From positions 8,261,249 through 8,325,248 of the forward strand of contig OZ038423.1 of NCBI GenBank assembly GCA_964036155.1: a stretch of DNA of 64,000 bases, read 5' to 3'. Numbering within the stretch: position 1 is the first letter of the stretch; each line of letters opens with the position of its first letter. Positions 38,701 through 51,147 of this stretch are shown in pieces. Under the pieces are notes generated by a model. That model worked only from the letters and a program-made list of their open reading frames with translations. It searched no databases and had not been told where the DNA came from. Origin of the DNA: Diploscapter coronatus (lineage: Eukaryota > Nematoda > Chromadorea > Rhabditida > Rhabditidae). The translations under genes and the position numbers were made by a program.

Positions 38701-41700
38701 TCGTGAGAAGTCAAATCAGAAGTTTGCTTGTGGTCGACTCTGTCAGAGCTAATAGTCGAGGTAAATTTTTGAAAAAAAAACCACTAAAATCGTTTAACTG
38801 TCTTATTTTTCATTCTCTTGAATAGGAAAAAAGTTGGTAAATGAATTTGCACTATATAAAGATTTGCCTATAGCTATGCAACTTCAACAAATTTGAAAAC
38901 GACTACGCTCTTATGAAATTCTGAATGTCATATGGAAAATTTACGGGACAACCCAATAGAATTGTAGTCTCATTTCAATGCCAATGATTTCATTTCAGGC
39001 TTCCCCGACCGTATTTCCTTCCGCGATTTCCGTCGTCGTTTCGGGTGTCTGATCGAGGACGATGGTTTCCACGTTTCGTCCTCTGCGGGCGGGCAGGAGG
39101 GCTATTTGATGGACGACAGAGCTGCTGTGGCCCGAATCCTCGAGAGAATGGATGTGCACGACAGCAGATATCGACTCGGCATTAGTCAGGTAAGAATGAA
39201 TCTTGAAAAATACTGTTGGAACAAGAAAACTACAACTGTAAACAGTGAACCTGCATTGTTTATTCTTATCATAAGGCAGACAGCAGATTATAGCGTGAAG
39301 TTTTCCGATCCTTAAAGCTGTATTTATTTTCGGACCGTCGTAGCTCTTTCGAAAATGGATTAATAACAGGTTATGAGCATTAGGAAATCTCGCAACGGCA
39401 TAGTATTTAGGGCTAGAAGCGAATAAGGGGGCACTGCCATGTTTGCATGCTAGTTGCAAATTGACGACGACTCACCTTTCTGCCTTATAACTCATACATG
39501 AAAAATGACGCGTTAAAAGTTTTCCATAAGTTGTTGTAAATCTCAATCAAAGTAAAAATAATTCAGCTTCTGCTCGCCAACGACGTCCTGCAAGAATTGG
39601 AGGATCGTCGAGAACTGAGTCTGTCAGGACTGATTGTCGCGTTCCAGAGACACTGCAGGAAGTACCTGGCCAACAGATGGCTAGACAAGCGGAGGGTTCT
39701 CGAAACTGCAATCAAATGCATTCAGGTTAGAGAATTTACAAAGGAAAACACTCGTCTAATCACAACGAATTTAGAAAAATGGTCGAATTCACATGAAAAT
39801 CCGCGAATGGCCCTGGTGGAAACTGTACACGCGAGTTGTGCCTCTGCTAGCTGTTGCTAGGTAAAAAATCATGTTCTCTTTATTTCGATAGCAAGACTCT
39901 GAATAAGTGAAAAACAAATTTTCTATCAATCCTTTTCTTATTTTAGCATTTTTGAAAGTAAGGTTTCTTTTCCAGAGGCGATGAATCTCAACGCCAATGG
40001 ACTTCTCGAATCAGCGAGTTGGAAGCAGAAATCCGCGCTTTGAGACAAGAAAAGACGAAGGCAGAGACGAAAGCTGCGGAACTGACTGAGGAACTCAACA
40101 GACAGGCTGATGCTGCTACTGATATTGGTCAGATTATTCGATTTTTTAAAAGTTAATGATTCAGCCATTCCATTATCATCATTAAATCTCTCCTTCAATT
40201 TTAGTAATTGAGATTTACTAATGGCTTGCGCATGTGTTATTCACTCTTCAATGAATTTGAAATGCTAATCATTTGAATAACTAAATAATTATTTTTTATT
40301 ATTGCCTGTCATTGAGCCATTATTTTCTTCAAGTCAACAATCATTCCAAGTTTTTTTTATCACGCGGATTCTGGAATGCTCATTGTTTGCAGCTTCGAAA
40401 GAACTGGTTGACACATTGTTGCTTTGAAATTTGTTTGCTAATTATAACAGGCCACAGAGTGCGTGAATGTGTATGTGTGGATGCAGTGTTCTTCTCTGCT
40501 TATTTTCTGTCTTTCTGCATCTACTTCTCTCCTTCAATTTGTATGCTTCTTTTCTCACTTTCGTCAAAATACTCGACTTGAACTATTGAACACATACTTC
40601 AACATTCGTTCTCTTATTTTGTTTTTTCGTCAAATTCTAAACTTACTCTTTACTATACTTAGACTAAATTATTACATACGATCGAGATAATTTTTTTTCG
40701 AATTGATTGTGTTTTTAGGAGCTGCCCTACAGCGTGAAACCGAAACTCGTATCAATTTGGAACGTCGATTGAAGACGCAGCAAAACGCGGAGAACGGAGT
40801 CATGTAAGTTGATCTTCACTAATAAACACGAATGAAAGATATTTCCAGGAAAGAACAAATCGTGCATCCGAAGGAGACTGAATTGAAGAGAGAAGTAAGC
40901 GTCGTTTCGTTGAAAACATGAAAATGAAAATTTTAGATGGAGAGGCTGATGAAAAGTGATGAAGAATCGAGAGAAAAGGCAAGAAAAACTGTTGTTCAAC
41001 TGAGAGATGTTGAGTCGGAAATGGCTAAGCTGAGATCTAGAAATGAAATACTCGAGAAGAAGCAACAAAGGTGGGCGATAATTTTTCATTCTTCATCTTC
41101 GAAAGTGATTCTCTGAATTTTCAATGAATTATGATTCTCTTAACCGAACTACATTTTTAGAGTTGATGTCGAAATCAAAGCGATTCAAGAAGAGAAAGAG
41201 GAAATTCGCCGTAAGAAGGAGGAGGCAGAAAGAGACAGAGACGTGCAGGCAACCAACGCTGCAAGACGAAATGCTGAACTACAGGTTTTCGAAATTTGAA
41301 TTTTTCCGTGAAAAATAGCATGTTTAGGATCTACGCTCTGAAAACTCGGAATTACGTGTTTCGGTCAGCAAATTGAAACGAGAACTCGATGAGAAACTCG
41401 AGAATGTGGACGGGGCTGAAATGGCCATCGTGCAGAGGCATAAACTCGAGATGGAATCTAAGATCAAGGAACAGGTATGTTTAATCGCAACAAATTTCTT
41501 AATGCTGTAATGAAAGACGAAGCGTTAGTAATGAAGATAGATAATAAAATGTATGGTTCTCGAATTCTTTCCAATGAAGATCAATTTTTCAGAACGAAGA
41601 ATTGGACGATTTGGCAGGCCAAGTGCAACAGATGAAGCAGACCATAACTCGACTGGAAATGGGCAACGAGAAGTTGAAGAGTGAACTGAACAGGGAAATC

Positions 41701-44185
41701 GCTGCAAAGGAGAGGGAATTCGATGAAGTCAGAGGGCAACATCAGAGAAGGGTGAGCAAGTTTGGCTCGACTATTGACATTTTATCCGAAAATCTGCAGA
41801 TCAAAGCGATGGAAGAGGACTTGAATCAGCTACAGGAGACAAATTCCGCTTTGGTCAAGGAAAATCGAATTCTCGATTCGCGATCCAGACAACATTATGT
41901 TAGTTCACAGAGGTTAGTAATTTCAAATATTCTTTCAGTTTTAGTTAATCAGCGCTAAAGATCTTCATTGAATAATTCGTTTCTCCATCTCTAAAGCACG
42001 AAGGCAATATTAAGAACAGTCCTAGGCAGGGTTTAAGCCACGTCGTTCGAGCATAATATCCTCTTTCGCCAAAATATTCTGCCAAATTCCTGTTGCATAC
42101 CCCTATTTATCAACTTTCTATGGAAGAAGCTTGATTTGCGTATTTCCTCCTCTATGATTTTAGTTCTGACTGAAATTCTGCTTAGGTCTAATGAAAAACT
42201 GGAATATAATTACCATTCTTACAACTGATTTGAGAAACCACGTAATCAAATTCTGTATTTTAGCCTCGAAGCTACCGGTGATCATTACAAGAAAGAGCTG
42301 AAACGAGCATTGACTCTGCTTAACGATACTCAACTTGTTCTGGCTCATGAACGAACCCACGCTCCTTCACAAGCAGCCATGCGACAACTCAGGTATCCAT
42401 TTATGGGATTTAATTTACAAGAACTATTCTTCCATGAAAATTCTATTTGAACAAAATCGCCAATTTTAGAGAGCAACTTGAAGACGCGGAAACTGCGAAA
42501 TTATCTGCGTTGAAAGGCCGACACACTTTGGAAAGTGAATTGAATGATTTGAGAATGGAAGTAAGAAATGTCGAATAATCGACTTTTTAATGATTATTGA
42601 TAATTTAGTTGGACAAAGTCCTGTTGGCAAAGAAAGCAGCAGAGGACAGATGTGCCTGTTTGCTGAGGGAAAAGAATGCTGCGAGTGCATTGTGTGAGGA
42701 GAAGGACGAACAGTAAGCATTATGAGATTTAGTTACAGTTTATAAAATGTAAAATTGGATAAGAAAAGTTTATCTACTTATTCCTCTGACTATTTTTATT
42801 TAATGTGAAATACTGATCAAAATAGTGTGAATTGCTGATAATATCTATCATTTTCACGATAGAATATCATTAGTTTGAAGGAGAAGTTCACGTTTCTCAT
42901 TTTCACGCCATTTTTAGTTACGAATCGAAGTGATTGCATAAATTTAGAATTCTGAACTTGATGAGACAACTGAAAGCTGCTCTGCAGCAGAATCATATGG
43001 ACCACATCGCCATCGCTGACTACCTCGAACAGGTCATTTTAAACGAATGTTAAAATTAATCAAATATCATGTTATAGGTTGCTGATCTCGAAAAGGCAAA
43101 GGAGAAACTGAATGAGAGACTGAATGAACAGACCTCGCAGAATGAATTTATACAGGTCTGCATTGAATTAGGAGTTTATTGATAAATAAATGATTGAATT
43201 ACAGCAGCACACAGTCGACAAGCACAAATTTATCCTAGCAGAGCAAAAAATCAAAGAACTAGAAGCCAAACTTGAATTGGAAAGTTCTATGAGGCAAAGG
43301 CTCGAGGTAAATTTTGAAAGAAAAAGCCATTCAACGAGTTCAATTTCTTTGGAGTGAAAACTATTTCAACATTTTTGTTAAATGAATCCAATTTTAAATA
43401 ATCCATTTTTATAATGCTTAAATTGGCTTATTTAGGCAATAGAAGCTAAGCACTCCGAAGAACTCGAGAGTTTGCGCGATCAATTAGCAGAGGCTGCTCT
43501 CGCCAAGGATAGGGAGGCTGAAGCCATGAGGAAATTGAGGTTCGTAGATTTTCTATTTTATCATTTTTAAATCTTCGATTCAGAAAAGAAACGTCTCAAT
43601 TGCAAGAAAACTTTGGAGAGGTCAGAAAACGAGAACAGGACAGCGTTCACAAGCAGAAGAATACGGTGAGTTTTCACGAAAATTGCCCAATTGCAATTCC
43701 TTTTTTGTAGAGATCTGAAGTCGAGCTTCTCGAAGATCAAGTCAAGAGACTGCAGGCGGATTTGAAGACCGCTCACAGGTATGTTTTTCAAATATTTTTG
43801 GCCAACTTCAAATAAATGCATTCAATTCCTAGCATCTTACTGACCCACTCGTTTTACGGGGTTTTTTTCTTGCAAGCCTTTTCATTTTAGAAATGAATTG
43901 AAATGATGGATAAGAAATATGAGTTTTATGGAGATATAACTGAAAATACATTAATTTTTAATGACATTTCTCGACTTTCTACTACTTTTTATTTGGACAT
44001 TTAGACGCATCGAAGGTCTGCAGTCAGCCCTGAACGATGGACTGGATGACTCGTTTGTGGATGGCGAATCGACCGGGGATTTCGGAGAAGAAGTGCTTGG
44101 AGATGAGAGGGCTGGAACGGGGTAATTTACACAATTTTCATATGCAAAGATTAAAACTCCAATTTTCAGTATGAATATTCTCTAA
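32756..44185 (+). CDS. MYO18A: Unconventional myosin XVIII with N-terminal PDZ domain
   Basis: About thirty short exons encode roughly 1,500-1,600 residues. MFGPTGWSSSQGAQG begins a proline-rich leader. A PDZ domain follows, with ADFGFSLRRVQFPVG and NGLLPGDELLEIDGKRVDKM closely matching the PDZ of human MYO18A. The myosin motor starts with the SH3-like linker and YLNDTAIMHLLRQRYGSNL. Its P-loop TGLSGSGKTS lies near 34800, switch I NASTRF near 35050, and the switch II position reads DYPGS (36170) in place of DIxGFE. An IQ-like neck (VAFQRHCRKYLANRWLDKRR, near 39640) precedes a long tail of heptad coiled coil from about 40000 to 44050. The model ends either at TAA 44123-44125 or, after a typical 48-bp intron, at 44185 (MNIL). 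Known family members bind actin and Golgi or act in myosin II co-assembly, with little or no motor activity. Confidence 0.93.
37960..38200 (+). promoter_or_regulatory. Possible internal promoter in a myosin XVIII intron
   Basis: A 720-bp intron, long for this gene (about 37681-38403), contains a pyrimidine-rich block resembling the intergenic regions of the window, including CTCTGCGTCTCT at 38151-38162. An internal promoter for a short tail-containing isoform is conceivable. This is inference from composition and motif only. Confidence 0.25.
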
Positions 44186-45441
44186 ATTTCTAATGGACCA
44201 TTATTTTAAATTCGTACACGAATCTAATATTCGCCAGGCCAGGATATTCTTTATTTTCAATTACAAACAATAATCATGAGATTACACTCTATGGCCAGAC
44301 AGAGTCCTCGGACAAAATGACAGTAAATAAGATCTGCCTTTCATTTTATTAGGATGCTATTTTTCCTTGCTTTGTAAACTATAATGAAGTTTAATCGGAA
44401 TTGAAAAGATACTCACTAAGATTTATCAAATTTTACAAACTATTTGAAAATGTAATATTATCTTTATTATAATTTGAAAAAGTTCTAAAATAATCCTGAT
44501 CATAATTTATAAACCTTGGACATAAAATCGTATGGAACCTGTGATTTCGCTTTATTCATGCCGAATTGAATTTTTGAACAATTCCAAACATGTTGTTTTT
44601 TCACTTTCTGCAATCTTTACATATTCGTTTTTTTAATAATCATCCATCACTTTATTCAAAATCTGCTCACTTATGTTTAATCCAGATAATAATAAAATTT
44701 GAAATATAAATTGTCGAATATTTTACAATTTCCTAAAAGTATAAAATAATAATTATCTGAAAGAAAAAATCATTAAATTATTTTATGCAGCTAAAATGCA
44801 GAGATACTCGCAAATTATTCCAATCAGATATTCCCACCTTTTTCCTATTCGAATCATGATATTCAACGTGCAGATCTTCATATTACGGTATTTCATTTAA
44901 TTCAATTCATTAATTGGTCTGTTTATGATTGTCTATAATTGCCATTTACCCAGCTTCGGCATCCATCCTCTGCCTTTCATCTGCCCGTAAATCATCTGTT
45001 TCTGTCTATTCCTCCCCTCCGATTCTGAATCTGTTAGCTGGTTTTTCTTTCGTCGACATCCCTTCCCTTCTCTTCCCTTTCTTCTCCCTTCCTTATCTCC
45101 AACTTATCTTCCCATGTTTGGCTTCGATTTCACAGCCAATCGTCGACGTTTTGTCTTTCGATCCAAACTATCCCTCGATTTGCAGAGATCTGTCACTTTC
45201 TGCGGCAGATTTTAACTTTCCTTATCATTTCAATGGCAATAGCTTCTCTGTTTTTGATGTGTGATCTAGAAATTCAATATTGTCAAAATTTACGATTTTT
45301 ATTGTTTATCCTATCTATTCAGTTGTTTTCATATTAATTATGCATGAATTTTTATAACATCTAGTTAAAACCTATTGTAATTATTAATCTTGAGGATATA
45401 ATTTTCTATTTCTTTCTTTTCTATTCTGACTTTCAGAAAAT
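44186..45441. other. Intergenic region upstream of CDO1
   Basis: AT-rich 1.25 kb with a C/T-rich block near 44940-45240. No gene seen. A TTTCAG acceptor 5 nt before the CDO1 ATG marks its right edge. Confidence 0.55.
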
Positions 45442-46603
45442 ATGCAGCGACTGATCGGTCAGCTGCGAGAAATATTCGAAGACGATTCAGTGAACATCGA
45501 GCAGATGGAGAAGATACTCCTCGAATACAAAAGCGATCAAAGCGAATGGGGACGATTCGCACATTTCGATGAGAGAAAGTAGACAAGTCACGAATGGTCA
45601 TAGAAATGCTGAAGGAATTTAGTTACACACGGAATCTTGTCGATACGGGCAATGGAAAATACAACATGATGCTGCTCTGCTGGGGACCCGGAATGTGCAC
45701 TAAGTAATTGAATATACGAGATTTGATCCTGAAGAGCAATTTGGAAATGGCGTAATGACGGAGAAGCGTGACGCGAAATGACGAAATGCTCCCATTTCAT
45801 TTACAACTCCTATCAATTTCTATTGTATTCCTCATTCTGCGTTACGTCATTTCGGCTTTAGTCAAATCCAGGCTGCCTGCTTGAAATAATAGCTCATTCA
45901 AATTTGAATAAGAAACAAATGGTGGTACGAATTATCATATCGATCGAAAAATAGAATAAAAGAGTAGAATTTCATCAAATATTATGTTCTGTGAAACCAA
46001 TGCATATCACTTAAAATCTAAATACCCATGAACACAGGTTATAATTCAGCATCCACGATCACGCTGGATCACATTGCTTCGTGAAAATGCTGCAGGGCGA
46101 GTTACTCGAAACACGATTTACCTTCCCGGAAAGTGACGATCACATTGAGCCGCTCAAAATGATCGAAGAGAGCCGATTCGGAATCAACGAGGTCTCCTAC
46201 ATGAGTGGTAATTAATTGAAAAATTATGATTAGCTAATTGGAATATTTACAGATAAACTTGGTCTGCACCGAATGGAGAATCCATCGCATTCAGAGTCCG
46301 CTGTTTCTCTGCATGTCTACTGCCCTGGTTATGAGGAATGTCATCTGTTCGACCAGAGAACAAGTATCATTTCATTATTCATAGATTCATTTGAAGCATT
46401 CTTTGGTAGATCATTAGATATTAATTTCATCTTCAATTAAATTAAACTATGTTTTAAATTATGCGTAATAAAGTTCAACATACTATTTAGGCCAAAAGCA
46501 CAAATCTCGAGTGACATTCTGGTCGAAGTACGGTCTGCTCGCAAAGACCACCGACTTGCCCTTCGACCCAATTGCAACTGCTCCTCCAAGTCGAAGGGGA
46601 TAA
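45442..46603 (+). CDS. CDO1: Cysteine dioxygenase
   Basis: Five exons encode about 195 residues, the normal length (human 200). [20 protein letters not shown] leads into [19 protein letters not shown] with the substrate-binding Arg. An exon at about 46038-46207 gives [20 protein letters not shown], which holds two of the three iron-binding histidines and the Cys of the Cys-Tyr cofactor. [20 protein letters not shown] supplies the third histidine and the cross-linked Tyr. The last exon has [20 protein letters not shown]. The mononuclear iron enzyme oxidises cysteine to cysteine sulfinate in the cytosol and controls cysteine level. All catalytic residues are present. A second Cys directly follows the cross-linking Tyr (VYCPG; human has YSPP). 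The acceptor 5 nt before the ATG indicates trans-splicing or a 5' UTR intron. Confidence 0.94.
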
Positions 46604-47056
46604 TTTATTCAATCTTAGAATACGTTTATTTTAATTTATTATTTGTACATATTTATCTATTCGATATCATATTCATAAATTTAGGAAATACGGCTCAAAT
46701 CTATTAAAAAAATTAAAAATAATCCCGAAATATGGATTGAAAATTGGAAAGTCATGATTTTTTAAACTCATCCAGAAATAAAATGTTAAATTCATAAACT
46801 GTTCAATATTTGCCTATTTGAAGTTTGTATTTGTCTTTCATAACTTTTATTTAAGAAAAGTTCGAATAGAATTTTCTTATCAGTAGGTTATGTGTTGCAT
46901 CAATACTATCTGCCTTTCATATAAATCAGTTGCTAATGTTAGTCAGAAATTTCAATTCGATTTCAGTTTTTCATCAAATTTATACTTGAATTGTTCTCAA
47001 ATTAATTTTTCTATAAATAACTGTTTATTGCTTATTTTCAGAGTTTCCTTCAAATT
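46604..47056. other. Intergenic region upstream of Kelch gene A
   Basis: A 453-bp AT-rich gap holding the CDO1 3' flank and the conserved promoter block of gene A (about 46785-46954). No gene. Confidence 0.6.
46785..46954 (+). promoter_or_regulatory. Promoter of Kelch gene A with GATA site and TATA box
   Basis: This segment is highly similar to 50867-51033 upstream of gene B, while the surrounding AT-rich DNA is not. It contains CTTATCAGTA (46876-46885; reverse complement TACTGATAAG, the extended nematode gut GATA/ELT-2 consensus) and TATAAA at 46920-46925, about 40 bp further on. The ATG is at 47057 after an acceptor at 47040-47041. Confidence 0.72.
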
Positions 47057-50000
47057 ATGCAGAGCAACTCGAGATCAAACAGATCTGACGTCGACTCATC
47101 AAACCCTGTAAATAAAGATTAATGATTTGTAATTTCGTAATTATTCGTAAATTTATTAGTGAATCTATTGGGTGGTACATTATTTCTCCTATCTGTTCAT
47201 TATTCCTCCCACTTTTCAAGTTGGGAGATCAAGACAAAAATGAGGAAAATAATGAACCACTTAATTTATTCCATTCAAAATTTCAGAGTGAAATCGAGTT
47301 CCCGAAATGTTTTCAATTGCTGGATAAAAACGCTCAAGATGCAATAAAACGTTTGTGGCTTATCAGGGAATTGCCACTATTATCGAAGCTAGTATTGATC
47401 GATCCTTATGTTGATAAACAGCCAATAGAAGTACGTCGAGAATATAGACGATGGAGGTTCGAAGAAGATCGGGAAACGGTATAATAATTCGATAAAATTC
47501 ATATTAGAAGTTAAAAGTTCCAACTTTACAGCAATACAGTTTTTAAATCAATATTTTTACTTTCACTAGGGAAGGTTTTAGGTACCATATTTCGCCGAGA
47601 GTCAAACGCCCTTAATGCAAACCATCCTAAAGAAACTGCTCCTTACAAAACCGACTTTAGGTTTGCTCATACTTAAATAGAGGCCAAGTCTCCCTTTTCA
47701 ATAGGAGAAAAAGTAGCAAAATTTTTAACGTCTCAATTAACATCAATTATCTCGTTAATTAATCGAGATTTCGAATTAATTGCGAAATCAACTGAGGTTT
47801 TCAATTGGTTAGATTCGATTTTGATGAGCTTTTTCGTTAAATTTGCGTCATTTGAATAAAAAGTGGACGGAGCATGTTGTCCGAAAAATTTGGGAAGGCT
47901 ATTGCCGAAAAGAGCTTCGCCACAAAAATGGTCATAATTTGAATCAGAATTGATCATTTTCGGAGATCTAAAAGGTTTTACAATCACTACGACTCCGGTG
48001 ATCTGACTGATACCAAATTTTACGATAAAAATTGATTTTGAAATTGACTTGGCCTCTCTATATAAAACGTTAATTTAGTCTGAAATCTATATCTAAAAAT
48101 ATAAGAACTACCAATTTCCAGAAGAGTTTTATAAAGAAGTCGTCGAGTTGCGTAGATCGTTGAAAAATTATAACAAGTTCTTGGAATGGGCTACTTATGA
48201 ATGCTTGTAAGTAACTTTATTAAAAACTTAGTAGAAATAAGCTCCATTATAAAAGACAACCGAGTTGCACTGGTGGGCGAAACAAGGTGATGCAAATGAC
48301 TGTTAGAAATGCGACGCTGTTATCTTGGTGCGACCGCGTCGCAGCCTTCATTCTTGCTCTCATCACTTTTTACACTGCCCATCAGCACAACTTTGATGCC
48401 CTTTTCTCATAATAGAGAGTATCTTACAGAAAGTTGCCAGCTGAAGATGAATCATCGTTTGATAATGCAAATGAAAGATTGAGATTTCAATTATTTATGC
48501 AGAATAATCAAGTAATTTTTTGTTTTAAAGTTTCAGGAATAATTTATGGGGAATTATTTTAAAAATTTGATTATTTAATTGCAGTATAGAATCATGCACA
48601 AATATAACGAAAATGTTAACATAATGATGAAGGATCTATTGAATTCAAATTTATTAATTGAGTTATCAACCGAAAAACCACATTATGAATCATTATATTT
48701 TTATGGTTAATGGATATTCAATATTTCATTAAATTATAAAAATTTCATTTTAGATCATGCAAAACGATCCATCTGTGCTTTTAATTGGATGATGAACGAA
48801 ATTTATGATATGGGAAAATTTTCGTTTAACTTAAATGATCCTGCAAACGCTACCTATGTTAATAATCGGAAAAAGGTGTTACTTTATTCATAAATGATCA
48901 TTTATTCAATTTAAACAAATCGAAGAGCTTAATTGACAATATTTTAGATGTTTGGTTTTGATTATTCCTCTAAGAAAGTAGAAATGTTCGATGTAATTAA
49001 TTCTTCAATAACTGACAAAGGTTAGTGTCATTCGAATTGAAAAGAAGGTGTACCTACTATTTGCATTTTAATTTAATTTATTGATTATTGCTATCAATCT
49101 CATAATGCAAATTATTGTTCAAAATTAGGTAATATGCCTAACTGCGATGGCGGAGCAATTTTAACATACTTCAAAAATGATTTAGTCTATTTGGATAGTA
49201 GCTATGGAAATAAAATACTGGTATGATTGTCCATACTTAAATGAAATTGATAGATTAAAATTGAGCTAAAAAGTAATTTAGCAATTTTAGCAAAATTGTG
49301 AAGGAGAGTGGAAGTATTTTCTTCCTTTTCCACAAGGCGCTAATATTCAATATGGTAGAAGTGTCATATGCATGGACAAATTATATGGTATTCTTAATAT
49401 TATGGTTGCCAGACGAAGTGACAGAAAATAGATTGAGATCTTTTTCGCCAATGGAAGAGTGTGTGCCAAGTATACATAATGTCAATACTTCTTGGAGACA
49501 TTATTCCATTAATTTTTCGATTTTCTTTGTGGTAAATTTTCATTAATTAACCTATTAGCTCATTTAAAATCGATAACAGGCGATATTGACAAATGTTTAT
49601 TGAAAAATAGCAAAAAAATGGAAAAAAAATGAAGGACAATCGGGGGAAAATATCGTAAGGGAGTAATTGAAATTGTGTATACGTGGCTCACACATTGACA
49701 TTGGCTGAAAATACTGCATTCTATTTTTGCTACTTCTTCGGGAGACAACAATATGTCAAATTAATCAATTAGCTCAATTAAATCCAAATTAAAAATATTC
49801 TTTCAGTTATTGATACTAACAATTCTACGAATAAGATCTACCAGTATGATGAAAATGCAAGTCAATGGAAGGAGGTTGGAAAAATTGGTTGCCAGCGATA
49901 CGGAGCAGGAGTTGATTGCATAAATGACAAAATTTATATTACAGGAGGATATGAGTCAGATATTTTGGATTAATTTTATTCGAAAATAATGATTTTTATT

Positions 50001-50291
50001 TTCAGTGGCAATACGTCTTTAAAATCATGCATTGTCTTCAAGCCTAATAATAATCAGTCAAATGGAGAAATAATACAAATAGCTGATATGAAGTATCCAC
50101 GATGGTTTCATTCACTTTTGTTTACAAACGGAAAACTTTATGCAATTGGAGGGTATGTTTTCATTGAATATCTAACTCTTACAGGAAATAATATTTATTG
50201 TAGTTATTCCGATGCTAATCAACAAAATAAAGTGTCTTTCATCGAAGAATACGATTTAAATCAGAATAAGTGGACAGTAGTATCTCAGTGA
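47057..50291 (+). CDS. Kelch-repeat protein A with N-terminal helical domain
   Basis: About fourteen short exons in phase, about 500 residues. The N-terminal part (47057-48210) starts MQSNSRSNRSDVDSSNP and contains CFQLLDKNAQDAIKRL, a repeat-like helical region resembling the nematode SXP/RAL-2 (DUF148) pattern FL..L...A...I. The C-terminal half has Kelch-type blades: IYQYDENASQWKEVGKI, CINDKIYITGG, GKLYAIGG and EEYDLNQNKWTVVS. Each of these has the Gly-Gly, Tyr and Trp marks of the repeat. Kelch propellers bind protein partners. No BTB or BACK domain is seen. It is a tandem paralogue of gene B with the same exon boundaries. Three introns are expanded relative to B, one by a TIR element. The frame is intact throughout, so it is probably functional. 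The N-terminal assignment is inference. Confidence 0.82.
47677..48059. mobile_element. Non-autonomous DNA transposon (MITE) in Kelch gene A intron
   Basis: Perfect 12-bp terminal inverted repeats AGAGGCCAAGTC (47679-47690) and GACTTGGCCTCT (48046-48057) bound about 380 bp without coding capacity. The matching intron of paralogue B is only about 40 bp and lacks it, so the insert came after the duplication. A target duplication is not clear. Confidence 0.72.
48264..48391. repeat. Foldback repeat in Kelch gene A intron
   Basis: Imperfect inverted repeat with outer arms GTTGCACTGGTGGGC (48264-48278) and GCCCATCAGCACAAC (48377-48391) and inner arms GCGACGC (48311) and GCGTCGC (48336). The corresponding intron of gene B is short and lacks it. 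Confidence 0.65.
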
Positions 50292-51147
50292 CAATAAACT
50301 GCTATCAAAAGATGTTTCATTATACAAGTCATCTAATCATTGGATGCAAACCTTTAGAAATGTTGTTTCAAATTTAACTTTTTATTTAAATAAATTTTTG
50401 AATTCACAAAAATAATTTTTTAATTATTCGATTTTTAAAGAGCATTAATGATGAAGAATTATTGATTTTTGCCCAACACGCAATTATTGACAACATATCA
50501 ACTACACTAATAACTGCAAATATTAGTCAGAAAGTCGAATAGAAACTAACAAATTAGAGTTGCAATAGATTTGATAAGAGTAAAGAATCTCAATCGCTAA
50601 CATTAACTTCGAACATTTTCATTCAATAATCAATTGCATAATGACCATTATGTCTTCGGCGTACTATAAAAGACACGAAATAAATGTTAGCCTATCTACC
50701 CAACACCCTAATATTTATTTTGTCTCTTACAAATCGTGTCCGTGTCTTTTACAAGGAGCCATATCTTCCTATATAATTTAATTTCCATCAAATACTCTTC
50801 TAAAATTCTATTTATCAATCATTGAGATTTCACTATTGAAATTTTTTTAAACTCATTCAAAAATAAAACGTTAAAGCCATAAACAATGTTCAATATTTGC
50901 CTATTTGAAATTTGCATTTGTCTTTCGTAACTTTTATTAAAAAAATGTCGACTAGAATTTTCTTATCAGTAGGTTATGTGTGCATCAATGCTATCTGCCT
51001 TTCATATAAATCAGTTGCTAATGTTAGTCAGAAAATTGCATTTACTCGATTTTCAATCAATTGACAAAGATTTACCATGCATAATTTTCAATTTTATTGA
51101 ATTTATACGAGAAAGTATCTTAATAATTTAGAGAATTAATTCCTAGA
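50292..51147. other. Spacer between the tandem Kelch genes
   Basis: AT-rich 856 bp. The right half contains the conserved promoter block of gene B (50867-51033). No gene. Confidence 0.6.
50867..51033 (+). promoter_or_regulatory. Promoter of Kelch gene B with GATA site and TATA box
   Basis: Duplicate of the gene A promoter. CTTATCAGTA lies at 50962-50971 and TATAAA at 51005-51010, with nearly the same spacing as in A. The text from the GATA site through TATAAATCAGTTGCTAATG is almost unchanged between the copies. Inferred: intestinal expression. Confidence 0.72.
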
